Assembly (NCBI GenBank): GCA_937924685.1
Contig: CALEVN010000030.1
Location: forward strand, 1 to 29,815
Length of the DNA: 29,815 bases
Reading direction: 5' to 3'
From: an uncultured Candidatus Altimarinota bacterium
Lineage (GTDB): Bacteria > Patescibacteriota > Gracilibacteria > BD1-5 > JAGOOR01
In this document: in pieces, positions 1 to 10,394 of the stretch
Position numbering within the stretch: the first letter of the stretch is position 1
Layout of the letters: each line of letters starts with the position of its first letter
Position numbers and translations under genes: made by a program
Notes under the pieces: model-generated
Database searches by the model: none
Seen by the model: only the letters and a program-made list of their open reading frames with translations
What the model was told of the DNA's origin: nothing

Positions 1-51
1 ATACGAGATCGCTGATCGTGACTGGAGTTCAGACGTGTGCTCTTCCGATCT
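1..51. other. Illumina P7/index adapter remnant (artefact)
   Basis: The bases match the Illumina P7-side adapter: ATACGAGAT, an eight-base index (CGCTGATC), then the TruSeq read-2 primer ending in GCTCTTCCGATCT. This is library sequence, not genome. The biological sequence begins at base 52. Confidence 0.97.
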
Positions 52-78
52 AATACTCTTTCTCTGTGAAAATCAAAT

Positions 79-1374
79 CTAGAGAACCTTTTTACCGAGA
101 AACGGAATGAGTACTTCTGGCACACGCACACTGCCATCTTCATTTTGATAATTTTCGAGTATAGCGATGAGCGCTCGTCCGCATGCAAATGCTGTTGCAT
201 CGTTGGTATGAATGAGCTCCAGTTCTCCGTTTTCACGGCGGACACGAGTCTGGAGACGACGTGCCTGATAGTCTGTCATATAGTCAGCCGTATGTGTCTC
301 TCGGTATTTTCCCTGACCTGGGAGCCATGCCTCTATATCTGATCCTTTTGCATTTGGCTTACCGATATCAAATGTACATTTTTGGAGTTTGCGATATGGG
401 ATTTGGAGTTCTTGCATGAGGTATTCTTGGATACCAGAAAAGAGAAGGTGCTCTTCGTGTGATGTCTCAGCACAAGAGAAGCTCTCCATCTCAAGTTTAT
501 CGAATTGATGCATACGAATGATGCCTTCCATATCCTTACCATATGTCCCCGCTTCTCATCGAAATGATGTCGCATAACCGATATAACGAACAGGCATATC
601 TTTTTCAGCAAAGATTTCATTCGCATGCATAGAACCGAGCACATGCTCAGCACTTCCCTGCAGCCAGAGGTCTTGTCCTTCGATTTTGTATCGATCTTCA
701 CGAGGCTCAAGGCGATCCATCGCATCGTATGGTTCTGTACGAATCATGTACGGAGGGAGAATCGGTGTAAATGGTTTTGGAGATATCTTGAGACCGAGAT
801 CAGCAATAATTTTTTTCAGCGTTTCTTCGCTCGTCAGTGTATTCATCACAAACTGGATGAGCGCAAACTGAAGCATCACGAGATCGCCCATGAGATACGC
901 AAATCGAGAGCCTGCGACATTGGCAGCACGTTCCTTGTCTATCCAACCATGAATCGCTGCAATCTCAGCATGATCGCGAGGCTTGAAAGAAAACTCTGGA
1001 ATCTTTCCCCATTCTCGTACGACGACATTTTCTTCTTCTGTATGACCGATTGGCGTATCCTCTGTGGGAATATTTGGAATTTTCTTGAGCATTGTCGTAT
1101 GCTCTCCTTCGAGTACTTCGTATTCTTTTTCGAGGTTTTGAAGGTCTTCCTTGAGTTTTTTCGCTTGTTCGAGAACGGCAGGATCAGGCTTTCCTTTGCC
1201 CATACTTGCCGAGAGTTCATTACGTTTTGCACGAAGTGTTTCGACTTCTTGTTGCATAGTTTTTTTCTTCTCGTCGAGAGTGAGAAAAGCATCAAAATCT
1301 ACCTTTACAGATTTATTGGTAATCGCAGCACGGACAATATCAGGATTTTCACGGATAAATTGGAGAGAGAGCAT
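79..1374 (-). CDS. serS: Serine--tRNA ligase (SerRS)
   Basis: Charges tRNA-Ser with serine in the cytoplasm (class II synthetase). It has 431 residues, the usual size. The N-terminus (MLSLQFIRENPDIV) is the standard SerRS start, followed by the long coiled-coil tRNA-binding arm at about residues 30-105. The motif 2 region reads T-S-F-R-G-E-A-G-T-Y-G-K-D, with the G after R encoded by TGA at 558-556. The motif 3 region near the C-terminus reads ENYQNEDGSVRVPEVL. I chose the ATG at 1374 because it matches family N-termini; the frame continues 18 codons further upstream but that stretch looks unlike SerRS. No Shine-Dalgarno precedes the ATG, which follows CGTCTT. The gene is transcribed alone, divergently from the acetyltransferase. 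Read with the standard code it would split into two pieces, so it is not a pseudogene. Confidence 0.97.
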
Positions 1375-1400
1375 AAGACGAGAAAGTGAGTATTTTATGC

Positions 1401-1428
1401 AGTATACTCGAGACATAAAAACTCGCAA
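1401..1428 (-). promoter_or_regulatory. Putative sigma70-type promoter of serS
   Basis: On the minus strand, TTGCGA (1428-1423), 16 bases, then TATACT (1406-1401). It ends 26 bases before the serS ATG. The layout matches the promoters proposed ahead of secE and in the gatC gap. Confidence 0.55.
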
Positions 1429-1452
1429 GAAAAGAGATTTTTTTTATTTTTA

Positions 1453-1480
1453 TTGACATGTGAAAAATATCAATATAAAA
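1453..1480 (+). promoter_or_regulatory. Putative promoter of the GNAT gene
   Basis: A consensus -35 TTGACA (1453-1458) is followed by an AT-rich -10: TATAAA at 1474 with a 15-base spacer, or ATAAAA at 1475 with 16. It lies about 30 bases upstream of the ATG at 1512. The -10 assignment is uncertain. Confidence 0.4.
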
Positions 1481-1511
1481 CAATGAAATATTTTCTAAAA
1501 AATACGTCCTG

Positions 1512-1970
1512 ATGGAACCACCGGAATGCGATGAAGAAATCGTGAAGAAAGCTCTCAAAGAAGAAGCGAATGATATATATACATTTCTAGAAAAAATACG
1601 CAATCAAACAGCTGACGCGCTTCGTGAAAGAAGTCGAGAAAATATAGTGAAGACAATAGATCAATTTGTTACCATAAAGGATGGAGAGCGAATCATCGCT
1701 TGTGGTGAGATTTTTCAAACAGAAAATACTTTTACGATAGAGCTCGGTGCGCTCGCAACAGATCCAGAATATAAGTGACAATGATACAGCGACAGGATCA
1801 TCGAGTATGCAGAGAAAAGAGCAAAAAAAGAAAAAATGTATCTCATGCTCGTGACAAATAACCCAGCACTAGAAAAAAAACTTACCGAAAGATGATACAC
1901 ACAATCACCAATTCGCTACACCTGGAGACTGACACAATCGCCCACCAAAAATATCTACGTGAAATATTAA
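1512..1970 (+). CDS. GNAT acetyltransferase, ArgA-like
   Basis: A 152-residue protein of the acetyl-CoA-dependent GNAT fold. The stretch from about residue 35 to 135 resembles the acetyltransferase domain of N-acetylglutamate synthase (ArgA): a polar helix LRERSRENI, strands around VTIKDGERIIACGEI, and E-L-G-A-L-A-T-D-P-E-Y-K-G-Q-G-Y-S. Both glycines of the acetyl-CoA pyrophosphate loop (K-G-Q-G-Y) are TGA codons, at 1776-1778 and 1782-1784. A third TGA gives E-R-G-Y near the end. The substrate cannot be read from the sequence; no arginine genes are nearby, so an ArgA role is only a suggestion. Its TAA stop overlaps the stop of the convergent nuclease gene. Confidence 0.8.
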
Positions 1971-2650
1971 TTGAGTCGATTGAGAGTGGCGACGACTGGC
2001 TCATGATCAGAGGAAATAATTCACGGAATAACCGAACTTCACGATAATCAAAAATGTGAAGAAAATAATATCCTATCGAGTTCGCTTCGAGCAAATTGAA
2101 CAGGTGTATGTCTTCACCAACTATGCTCTAATCGTCTTTTATCGTGTGTTCCTTCGGGATGATGAGTCGATCCGAATCCATGACGACTCAAGAACGAAAA
2201 CATGATACGGAATTCTCCTGGTAAAATACAATTCGTATCGAGAGCGAGCAATGTGGGATCAGAGGAACAAAGCTGAAATATCTCTCGCAATACCATATAT
2301 CGTTCCAGAAAAGAAAGGCCATGCCTCAGTTTTCATGTTAAGAGTCGTATGGGATTGTGTCCCTTCTGCTGCATTTCTGTGATCAAAAATGATCGAGTCG
2401 TAGAACCAAACAAATGTGATGTGGGTGATAGGAGCTCCGCACCCGGAGGAGCAATAATCATATTCTCATCCTGATGAGAAGAAGTTGGAAATACCTCAGA
2501 AAGCCTTCTTCCCACTGCCTCAGTTACTTCCTGGAGACATATGACGGCCGTCGGATGCTCCTGAACAAGCTGTCAGACAGCAGAGACAGTATTGCCAGAG
2601 TGATCACGCTGCACGTTATAGGTTATGATGTCGACAGAAGAATTATTCAT
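1967..2650 (-). CDS. Endonuclease/exonuclease/phosphatase (EEP) family protein
   Basis: 227 residues of the EEP (DNase I/exonuclease III-like) fold. The N-terminal strand is VDIITYNVQRD (N12 is the usual metal-site Asn), then C-L-Q-E with Glu41 at the metal-binding position. A central L-A-L-D-T-N replaces the usual GDxN motif, and the C-terminal S-S-D-H-E-P (Asp215-His216) is the catalytic SDH. Several codons are TGA=Gly, for example S-A-V-G-Q and the F-G-L-S-G stretch near residue 200. The substrate is unknown: DNA repair nuclease, phosphodiesterase and phosphatase are all possible. It follows exonuclease III with an 8-base overlap (ATGAATAA), so the two are probably translationally coupled. 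It is the last gene of the M50 protease operon. Confidence 0.8.
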
Positions 2651-3407
2651 AGATGATACCTACAGGACAATGATCCGATCCCATAATCTCTGGATGAATA
2701 AATGCATCAGTGATGCGAGGGGTGAGCGACCGTGAAGTGAGAAAATAATCAATTCTCCAACCAGAATTATTCGCACGAGCATTATTGAAATTCGACCACC
2801 ATGTATAGGCGCCAGTAAGTTCTGGATTTCGCTCACGAAATATATCAACCAAACCAATATTCATAAATGAATCAAATCCTCTGCGCTCTTCGAGTGTGAA
2901 TCCATGCACACCTTCATTTTGTTTTGGATTCTTGAGGTCTATCGGCTGGTGTGCGACATTGAGATCGCCACAAAATATCACTGGCTTGTGGACCTGGAGC
3001 TTGTCGAGAAAAACACACATAGTATTATCCCATTCTTGTCTATATGGAAGTCGAGAGAGGTCATCTTTTGAATTTGGAATGTATGAATTGACCAAATAAA
3101 AATCAGAAAATTCGAGAGCAATAGTACGTCATTCATTATCAGCCTCAGTACCTATACGATTCATCACAGCCATAGGAGGAATTTTGGTAAACACAGCTGT
3201 GCCAGAATACCCTGGACGTTCAGCAGAGTTAAAGATACATTCATATCCAAGTGATTGAATGATATCTGTCTCTGCGATGATTTGTTCCGGCTTTGCCTTG
3301 ATTTCTTGGAGGCCAATAATATCAGGATTCAGTTTTTGAAGAATATCGGGAAATCATTTTTTCATGACAGCACGAATTCAATTTACATTCCAGGAAATGA
3401 GTTTCAT
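2643..3407 (-). CDS. xth: Exodeoxyribonuclease III (AP endonuclease family)
   Basis: Class II AP endonuclease/3' exonuclease of base-excision repair, 254 residues, normal length. The N-terminus MKLISWNVNGIRAV is the family signature; its Gly10 is a TGA codon at 3380-3378. Then G-L-Q-E-I-K (Glu35, metal), a Y-I-P-N-S stretch, G-D-L-N-V-A-H (catalytic Asp/Asn), W-R-I-D-Y-F, and the terminal G-S-D-H-C-P (Asp245, His246). Further TGA=Gly codons occur at K-K-G-F and N-E-G-R. It sits 4 bases downstream of the M50 protease gene and overlaps the next EEP gene by 8 bases, so the three are one operon. XthA/ExoA assignment within the family is not attempted. Confidence 0.93.
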
Positions 3408-3411
3408 AGTT

Positions 3412-4617
3412 TTATGAATGAAAAAATATATCCTTCCAAGTAATGAGAATACTGGCAAAAATAATCAACATAAAACCGATAGAATGTATCATTTGTTCGA
3501 TTCGTGGAGATATCTTGAATCGAGGGTTAATAATATGAATAACCTGATTCACGAATACTATGAGACATCGTCATCCATCCAGTGCAGGAAATGGGAGGAG
3601 ATTAAAAACTCAGAGACTCAGGGATATCATAGCAGTCATGATGATGATAGCGCGTATATCGATTCATTGACCAGCGAGACCGACGAAGACTCGACCAATT
3701 GCCACTGGTCATCCTATGCCAGCCGTGGCTTCTTGCTTTTCAGCACGTGACGCAGTATCCGAGAAACTCGTATGAAGTATGGCTCCAAAAGTATGGAACG
3801 AAAAGGAAATCTGCTGCACTACTTCCCTACTTCCATGATAGAGAGAAGGAAAAAATCAGTACTGATAATGAGTAGGAATAATATTTGGAGCGATATAGGC
3901 ACCTATCTTTCCTTTTTCAGGAGTGACAATGATATTTATCTCCTCTTTATCTCTCATGATTCGAAGACTGTGTGCTCCGCTCGTAGCAGAGATGATGTGA
4001 CTAAAATCCTTTGGGCGAATCATAGGAACACCATCGACATCGATCGCGATATCTCCGGTTTTAATACCAGACTTGAGAGCGATAGATCCAGGAAGAGGAT
4101 CGAGAATGATACCAGGAAGATGACGTATGACACCTGCTGCCTCTGCATCTTCGAGTGTATCAAATATAGGAATAAGCTGTGTACCGGCTCCTACATGTGA
4201 TAGGAGTGTATTTGGCATCATCTCTCGTATATGCAGAGTCAGTGGCTCTGTACCAGAGAAGAAAAGTGAAGCAAAAAGCACTGCAGAAAGTATAAAGTTC
4301 ATACATACGCCCGCCAAAAGTATGGCGACTTGCTTCCACCATTTTGCCTGAGGAAGAGCGTCTTTATCTCGACTTTCTGGAGCAGCTATATCCTCTCACT
4401 TGAGTCGTACAAATCCACCCAACGGAAGCCAATTGAGAGTCCATTCTGTACCTCTCTTATCACGAAAGAGTCGTTTGAGTCTAGGAGGTATGCCTATACC
4501 GAATTCTTCTACCTTTACACCGCTCCATCGTGATACCAAAAAATGTCCCATCTCATGGAGAAATACGACAATAAAAAAAACGACAAGGGTCAGAAAAATT
4601 CAAAGAAGAAGGGTCAT
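3412..4617 (-). CDS. rseP: RseP-like site-2 protease (M50 zinc metalloprotease)
   Basis: Intramembrane metalloprotease, 401 residues. The first membrane segment carries the zinc site H21-E-M-G-H25. A second hydrophobic stretch follows W-W-K-Q-V-A-I-L-L-A-G-V-C-M-N. A PDZ-like domain lies at about residues 180-260 (IALKSGIKTGDIAIDVDG). The C-terminal membrane helix has the second active-site motif N-L-L-P-F-P-A-L-D-G-G-R, in which the second Gly (residue 349, codon 3573-3571) is TGA. In other bacteria the family cleaves anti-sigma factors or clears signal peptides; no anti-sigma factor is visible here. It is the first gene of a three-gene operon with two nuclease-fold genes. TGA codons would break the protein into pieces under the standard code. 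Confidence 0.93.
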
Positions 4618-4650
4618 AGAAAAAAGAAAATCGAAAAAGAAATCTCGCCT

Positions 4651-4678
4651 ATTTTACTTAATGTATCGCAGAGCACAA
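4651..4678 (-). promoter_or_regulatory. Putative promoter of the rseP-xth operon
   Basis: Minus strand: TTGTGC (4678-4673), 16 bases, TAAAAT (4656-4651), ending 34 bases before the ATG at 4617. The -35 is weak. The 125-base gap is shared with the divergent lipoprotein promoter. Confidence 0.4.
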
Positions 4679-4705
4679 ACTCCGTTTTGAAAAATATGTA
4701 ATCAA

Positions 4706-4733
4706 TTGACAGAGATGGTAAAAATAAGACAAT
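4706..4733 (+). promoter_or_regulatory. Putative promoter of the 612-residue lipoprotein gene
   Basis: Consensus -35 TTGACA (4706-4711), 16 bases, GACAAT (4728-4733). The ATG follows only 9 bases after the -10, so a transcript from here would be almost leaderless, in keeping with the lack of any Shine-Dalgarno. Confidence 0.4.
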
Positions 4734-4742
4734 AAAAATACT

Positions 4743-6581
4743 ATGAAAATACCTTCTTTTTTCCCTGCATGCATGCTTATGTTTGCACTGACAAGCTGCA
4801 CCAATCCATTTGCGCCCGTACCTCCTACCATGACCCCTCCACCAGCCACGGAGATAAATCCAGGGAGTACAATTGATATATTTAGTGGTGTAAATGATAT
4901 AACATCGGTTGCTTCATCGGAGACAACAACCAATACACCTCCGATAAATCCTCAACCACAAACAACGCAGATTACACCTTCTGAGTGACTTGCTGGGAAA
5001 AAATTATGTGTATCAACCATATGTATCCGGGCGGATAAACCTTATTTCGAATTTGAAGATTCGTACGTACAGTTTTATACGAATACAAAAATAGTGAACG
5101 ATGAATCTATCACGCTCGATCCAAAAGACTATATCTATGCAAAGACAGCTGGTATTACCACATATAGCGACTCAACAAAAATGATCACATCGAGTGATAC
5201 TGAGGTGATGGATGCAGTCATGATACAGATAAAAAAAGATGGATGAACAGCGAATTACAATGAGATGTGGATGGGAGGAGAATTCAAAACGATCAAGAAA
5301 ATGCCAAAAAATATTTTCATGATCCAAAAGGGTACAGGCAGTTGTGGAGGTGCAAATATAGAACAGTACTTCATCAATGAAAAAAATGTGTGAGTCTCGC
5401 TGGACGATGCAGTGTGACAATATCCGAAGAATTTCCAAGTTGCCAACATAAACTTCACCTCTTACGTCCCAGATGGGAATGTGCTGTATCAAGGCGTCGC
5501 AAATCTCCCCGATGCACCAGAAAAAATAAAAGAGATCTGGTCTATACACGATGACATCTGAGCAAAAATAACAGACAAAATTCTCTCCTCTCAACACTTC
5601 AATGGCTCCTATGCTCTCGAATTCCAAGAATATCCTGGAACTGTCTTTTTTTATAAATCAGGCGTAGAGAATGCAATCGCAGTAATCAAAGTAGATACAA
5701 AAGGAAAGAAGATAGACAAAGACGGAACCGTCCAAGATAGGGATCTCACACGAGAAATCTTTGGCTACTACAAACCCTATGATGAATCAAAATTTTATAT
5801 ACCTCAAAGCATACAAAAAAAATGAGCAAAAGAGTATAAGGTATATACCGCTGATGACATCGCAGAAATCATACCAGTCTTTCGTATAAAACCATTTACA
5901 AATGGATATTATTTCCTCTATACAACGTCAAAATATGCTTCTCTCCCTCTCGCCGAAATGTGCAAACCAGTAGTATACGTCTACGATCATGAAGGGAAAA
6001 ATAGATCTCTCCAAGTCAATCTCACGCCAGGAGGTGTATTCACAAAAATCATTCCTGATTTTAATACAAATACACGTTGGGACTTTCGAGCAAATGATAA
6101 CAGCCAGATTGTCTCTCCAGGAAATACAGAGGTATTTCCGTATCTCTATTATTCGGCAGATATTCCTGGGTACGAATTCAATACACACGGTTGGCAAGTA
6201 TGGTGACACGATGTGGAAGGATTTTTCAACGAAAAACTCTCAAAGATACAATTCAACGACAAAGAAAAATCTGACTTTATCGACTATTGGAAAAACGAGT
6301 TTAGATCAGATACGCTGTATTTTATATCTTTTAAATTCAATGAAGATATAGAAAAATATGTTGGTCTCTCGTTTTCTGAGAAACCTGCATCGAGTCTGAG
6401 AGTACTCATGGAAGCATATCCTCTTGATCCGAGCATGAGAAAACCGAACTATGCATGGCCAGAAGTAGGCACAAAACTCGACGATGCTCTCCTTCGCACC
6501 TTTGAACGAACTGGAAAATTTGATGTTTTAGAATGGGGCGGAACAGTCTATAAAACTCTCGGGGATGTCACGATCTACTAA
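4743..6581 (+). CDS. Large secreted lipoprotein, function unknown
   Basis: 612 residues. The N-terminus is a lipoprotein signal peptide (MKIPSFFPACMLMFALTSC) with the lipobox L-T-S-C, so mature Cys19 would be lipid-modified. A Pro/Thr/Ser-rich linker follows to about residue 90 (for example TTTNTPPINPQPQTTQ), then a globular body with no family I recognise. The middle contains G-T-G-S-C-G-G-A-N, and the C-terminal half has the repeated hydrophobic-aromatic pattern of a beta-rich domain (KPVVYVYDHEGK, GYEFNTHGWQVWG). Seven TGA codons lie in frame and no TAA or TAG before 6579. The downstream MEMO-CapA gene starts inside its last codons with a 17-base overlap, so the two are probably co-expressed. 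Likely located on the outer face of the membrane. Confidence 0.82.
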
Positions 6582-8238
6582 ACGATCTCTGCGGCCTGTC
6601 GTATGGTGAGGCGTATTTTTCGGAGCAACATTACTCAGTTGGCAATTCCTCTCTTGCGAAGGAAATTGACCAACATCAGTTGTCGTACTCCCCCACCACG
6701 GAATAACAGGAAATCATATAGAAAATTTCTATACTCAATTCAAATCCGAGGAGTCTCACTTTGATACTATTTTCATTATCGCTCCCGATCATTTTGGACT
6801 CACAACAGAATGAGCAGAATCCCTCCCGCATGGATACAATAAAATATGTTACCAAGATACTTGTGTAAAAGCAGAAGGGCTCCCCTGATATGAAAGTAAA
6901 AATACAAAAAATCTATTTGGCACAGAGGGGAAAACAATCGAACATGGTCTCGGTGAACACATCACACGAATTGCTCGATATTTCCCAGAAAGTACGATAG
7001 TCCCCATTGTGCTCAAGAGAGAGAATATCGTCTCAAAACAATGAGAAATAATCGCTCATGATATACTCAATGCGAGTAAAAATAAGAAGATTCTCGTGAT
7101 CGCTTCTGTCGATTTCTCACACCATGTCAGAGAACCATTTGCAGAACTACATGATAAAAAAAGCATCGCCACTCTTTCATGGGGAACAAGAAAAGATTTT
7201 AGCAATCTCGAAGTGGATTGTCGAAATTGCCTTTTTATAGCTCAAAAAGTGGCGAGAGAAGTAGGAAAACCGTATTTTTCGGTGTGGGATCGTACCAGCG
7301 TCGATAGCATCACTCACCATGCAAGTGATACACAAAATACATCTCATGTTTTCTGAGTATTTGAGCAGAAAAAAACATGATCACCCGAAGCAGTTTTTCT
7401 CTTTGGATGAGATACGCATTGGGCGAGAGATTTTCAGAAATATACAGAGATGTATCCACAATTGTTTGAAAAAATAATGCATATATTCTATCAAGAATAT
7501 GACACAAATAAAAAACCTCCCTCATGGTATCATACGATACTGCGGGGTTTCGACGAGGTCATCGTCAATTTCGAATCCACTATCGACGAAGCAAATACAT
7601 GCACGAAAAATAACAAAAATATCCAATTTATCACCCCAGAAAAATATATAGAAAAATTTGCAAATATCGGCATAACAGTCATGAATATAGGGAACAATCA
7701 TTCATGAGATTGTGGAGAAGGCTTACAAGAAAAACTCTACGAAATTATCAGCAGATACGGCATAAGGGTATTTGGAGAAAATCATGATATAGTAAAAAAT
7801 ATCTACAATCAGGAATATGTATTTATGTCTCTGAATACGATAGAAACATCGTATGATTTTGAGAATTTCCTAGAACGTATACGCGCATATAAACAAAAAA
7901 ATATCATCGTCATAGCTAACATTCATTGGGGCCAAGAGTACGAAAAAAAACAGAACCAAAAACAAGAAGACATGGCGCACAGAATGGTCGATGCTGGTGC
8001 TAGACTCGTCATAGGGCACCACCCTCATGTCGTTCAGGGTGAAGAGATATACGATGGTGTACCGATTTATTACTCTCTCGGTAATTTTGTTTTTGATCAG
8101 GTATTTCCAGAAACACGAGAAGGATGGTTAGTAGGCTGCAGTATGTCTCGAGAGAAAACTACCTGTGAAAAAATCCCATTATACCGATGAGAAAAAGACT
8201 ACGTGATCAATTGGTTTCCTGAAAAAAATAAAAATTAG
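6565..8238 (+). CDS. MEMO-like / CapA-like fusion protein
   Basis: 557 residues in one frame, with ten or more TGA=Gly codons. After a hydrophobic N-terminal segment (about residues 10-32, ending F-L-S-C, possibly a signal peptide or weak lipobox), the first half (about 38-265) resembles the MEMO1/AmmeMemoRadiSam system protein B family: VVVLPHHGITGNH, IFIIAPDHFG, EHGLGEHI and I-A-S-V-D-F-S-H-H. The second half (about 275-540) is a CapA/PGA_cap-type metallophosphatase domain: FLFGGDTHWARD, V-N-F-E-S-T-I, NIGNNHSGDCG, NIHWGQEYE, VIGHHPHVVQ and YYSLGNFVFD. CapA proteins act in poly-gamma-glutamate or capsule synthesis; MEMO-type proteins bind metal near the HH/DFSH site. The combined role is unknown. 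Its TAG stop overlaps the convergent ftsE stop. Confidence 0.85.
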
Positions 8239-8888
8239 CTCTTTCAGTGACTCCATTCTGAGATATCAATTTTCCTGTACTGGGAAGAGAGAGACATGAG
8301 CGCTTGATCATGTGTTGAAAAAACAACAGTAACACCAAAAGAATGTATTTTTTTGAGAAGCTCTATGATACCTTTTGTATTTTCGGCATCGAGACTCGCA
8401 GTCGGTTCATCAGCAAGTATCACATCTGGTTCATGTATGAGAGCACGAGCTATGGCAACACGTTGCGCTTCCCCGCCAGAGAGATGCTCTGGATAGGAAT
8501 CAGATTTATCAAGCATAGAAACAGCTGAGAGTACCTGGTGTGTACGCTCACGAATACTTGATTTCGAATACCCACAAATTTCCATAGCGTAGGCGATATT
8601 TTCTAGAACAGTTTTTGTAGGAATGAGCTTGTGATCCTGAAATATCATACCACACGTTCGTCGGTATGATCTTAGATCCTTCGCAGAAAGCCTATAAACA
8701 TCACGACCACGATGATCAATAAAAGAGCCAGAAAACGGCTTTGAAATACCAAATATCGTCTGCAAGAATGTCGTTTTACCACTCCCAGAAGGACCATCGA
8801 TAAAGACCCACTCGCCTTTTTTTATTTCGATATCAACTCCAAAAAGTATAGCCGTTTTATGTCCGAGAGTCGCATGGAGAAAACGCAT
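8235..8888 (-). CDS. ftsE: FtsE/LolD-type ABC transporter ATP-binding protein
   Basis: 217 residues, a complete nucleotide-binding subunit: Walker A GPSGSGKT (about residues 32-39), Q-loop FQDHKL, signature LSGGEAQR, Walker B VILADEP, D-loop ASLD and H-loop STHD. Size and the FQDHKLIPTKTVLENI segment fit the FtsE/LolD/MacB group, in which FtsE with FtsX couples septal wall hydrolysis to division. No FtsX or other permease lies in the window, so FtsE is the best guess and LolD-like export ATPase the alternative. The protein reads through TGA at 8246-8244 to end in S-H-G-K-S before TAA. It follows the small lipoprotein gene by 2 bases, third in a (-) operon. Confidence 0.85.
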
Positions 8889-8890
8889 AT

Positions 8891-9463
8891 TTATTTACAG
8901 GTAAAAGTAGAGAGTATCGTTTTGTACTTACTATAATTATCAGCCGCAGTATCGTTATCGAGACCGAGAGTAAGGAGATACACTTTTTTACCACAGATAC
9001 GTGCTGTCTGCATGAAGAGATGCTCTTCCGTGACCTCATTATATTTCGCATGAAATACCTCAAGTCTCGATGAGGCTCCATCCACAAAAGTTATTTGCTC
9101 CTCACTTTCGAGTGTTAATGTGAGGTATTCTTTGGCTGCCCAGAGCATACTTTGTTCGACGTAAGCGCTTGCTGTCGTCTCCGTCTGAAGCTCATCAGAG
9201 AGGATAACAAAATTATTCATAAAACCTCGACGATTGACGAGAGACTTCATAGCGAGTTCTATCTTTCCATGTATCGGAGCGGTAATGCGGGTATTATCGA
9301 CCACTTCCCACGAAGCAGGAATACGAACTTCATAGCCAATTCACGAATGTTTGGAGAGACCAGAATCATCGACAGCTGGAGTCGATGTTTCTCCGATACC
9401 GAAACACCCAGAAAGAAAAAACAAACAAGAAAAAATACAGATAGTACGAGTGAGTTTTACCAT
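8891..9463 (-). CDS. Small lipoprotein, function unknown
   Basis: 190 residues. The start at 9463 gives MVKLTRTICIFSCLFFLSGC, a lipoprotein signal peptide with lipobox L-S-G-C and mature Cys20. The frame extends 26 codons upstream but that segment lies inside the previous gene and is not signal-like. The body (I-G-Y-E-V-R-I-P-A-S-W-E, then alternating strands and an EEQITFVDG segment) loosely recalls PsbP/DUF-type extracytoplasmic domains; I do not assign a family. One TGA=Gly follows S-K-H-S. The ATG overlaps the end of the upstream membrane-protein gene (ATGGTAA), and ftsE begins 2 bases after its stop. Co-transcription with ftsE suggests an envelope role. Confidence 0.8.
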
Positions 9464-10344
9464 AGAGGAAAATAAAGAGCGGAAAGTACTGCAACAAAAA
9501 ATAAGAGCGCTAATCCACGGAAAAACCAAGTCAAAAACCATCTATGAAACCATACCTCACTTCCAAACCATATTGTAAGTGAAAAAAGTCACGCAATAAC
9601 TCCAAAAAGACTATCTCGTATCCGTGCAAGCCACTGAAATTCAGAAAAACCAAACATGATAATTCGATTATTCACTATCCAGACAATGACCAAAAAAATC
9701 GCAAACATCAGAATCATATAGCGTATAGCGAGTCGGAGGCGAATCCTGTCTGCATCGATGATACGAAGCATGCTCGTATAGATGACATCCTCTTCGAGAT
9801 AATGCTTGAGACGAGGATCATCGGTCGGATTTTGTTCAAGAGGTTTGGTTGAGATGACTGGTTCAGGTTCAGATGGCGGGGTAATAACTTCAGGCACTTT
9901 GGGTGTCGTGACAGACTCTGTCACTTTCTCCATGACAGGAGCCATAGATGGCATTTTTGGTTCTTCTTTTGGAGTCGATTCAGTTGAGACTGGAGGAGCA
10001 AGAGAAGTAAGAGTTGGCGGAGGTGTCGTCGCGAGTGAACCAAGTATAGATGCCATGGAGTCAGCAGAATTTGGCAAAACCGGTTCTGATGAAGTGACAG
10101 GAGTTGATGGCATTTCTATCACAGGAGAATTCGCAGGAAGAGGATCTGGGCTCGCAGGAACAGAAGAACTAACTGGCGTATCATTGCTCGCTCCTCAGAG
10201 AATCGTAGCGAGAGAATCAGATGTCTGAGCTGAGTCTACCTTCGCTGGTTGAGAAGTATTTGCTGATCCTGAAGGAGTCACGGATGCTGGAGTAGCCTCA
10301 GTCATGTCTCCGAAAAGTGATGATGGATTTGAGTTATCTGCCAT
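9457..10344 (-). CDS. Pro/Ser/Thr-rich membrane protein, function unknown
   Basis: 295 residues. Roughly residues 1-175 are low complexity, rich in Pro, Ser, Thr and Ala (for example TTPPPTLTSLAPPVSTEST), with two similar patches, DSLATILGG and DSMASILGSLATT. A short charged helix follows (DDPRLKHYLEEDVIYTSMLRI), then three predicted membrane segments near residues 208-227, 246-268 and 270-292 (RYMILMFAIFLVIVWIV; GLFSLTIWFGSEVWF; GLALLFFVAVLSALYF). TGA=Gly occurs at I-L-G-G and I-A-G-L. The long disordered N-terminus is probably cytoplasmic or surface spanning; orientation cannot be told. It is first in the operon with the small lipoprotein and ftsE. No family recognised. Confidence 0.78.
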
Positions 10345-10347
10345 GGC

Positions 10348-10375
10348 TTGCGTTAGAGGGAAAAATACATACGAT
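10348..10375 (+). promoter_or_regulatory. Putative promoter of gatC-pheS
   Basis: TTGCGT (10348-10353), 16 bases, TACGAT (10370-10375), 32 bases before the gatC ATG. It overlaps in the same gap with a divergent promoter. Confidence 0.4.
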
Positions 10376-10394
10376 ACAGTCGTAATTTTTACTC

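Noticed and set aside
625..1389. Long (+) frame opposite serS (254 codons)
   Set aside because: It lies antisense to a complete SerRS, has no family resemblance, and is a by-product of the serS codon pattern.
1375..1428. N-terminal extension of SerRS to 1428
   Set aside because: The extra 18 codons do not resemble SerRS N-termini and overlap the likely serS promoter.
9806..10228. Gly/Ser-rich (+) frame of 140 codons
   Set aside because: It is antisense to the Pro/Ser/Thr-rich segment of the membrane protein and has no independent signal.
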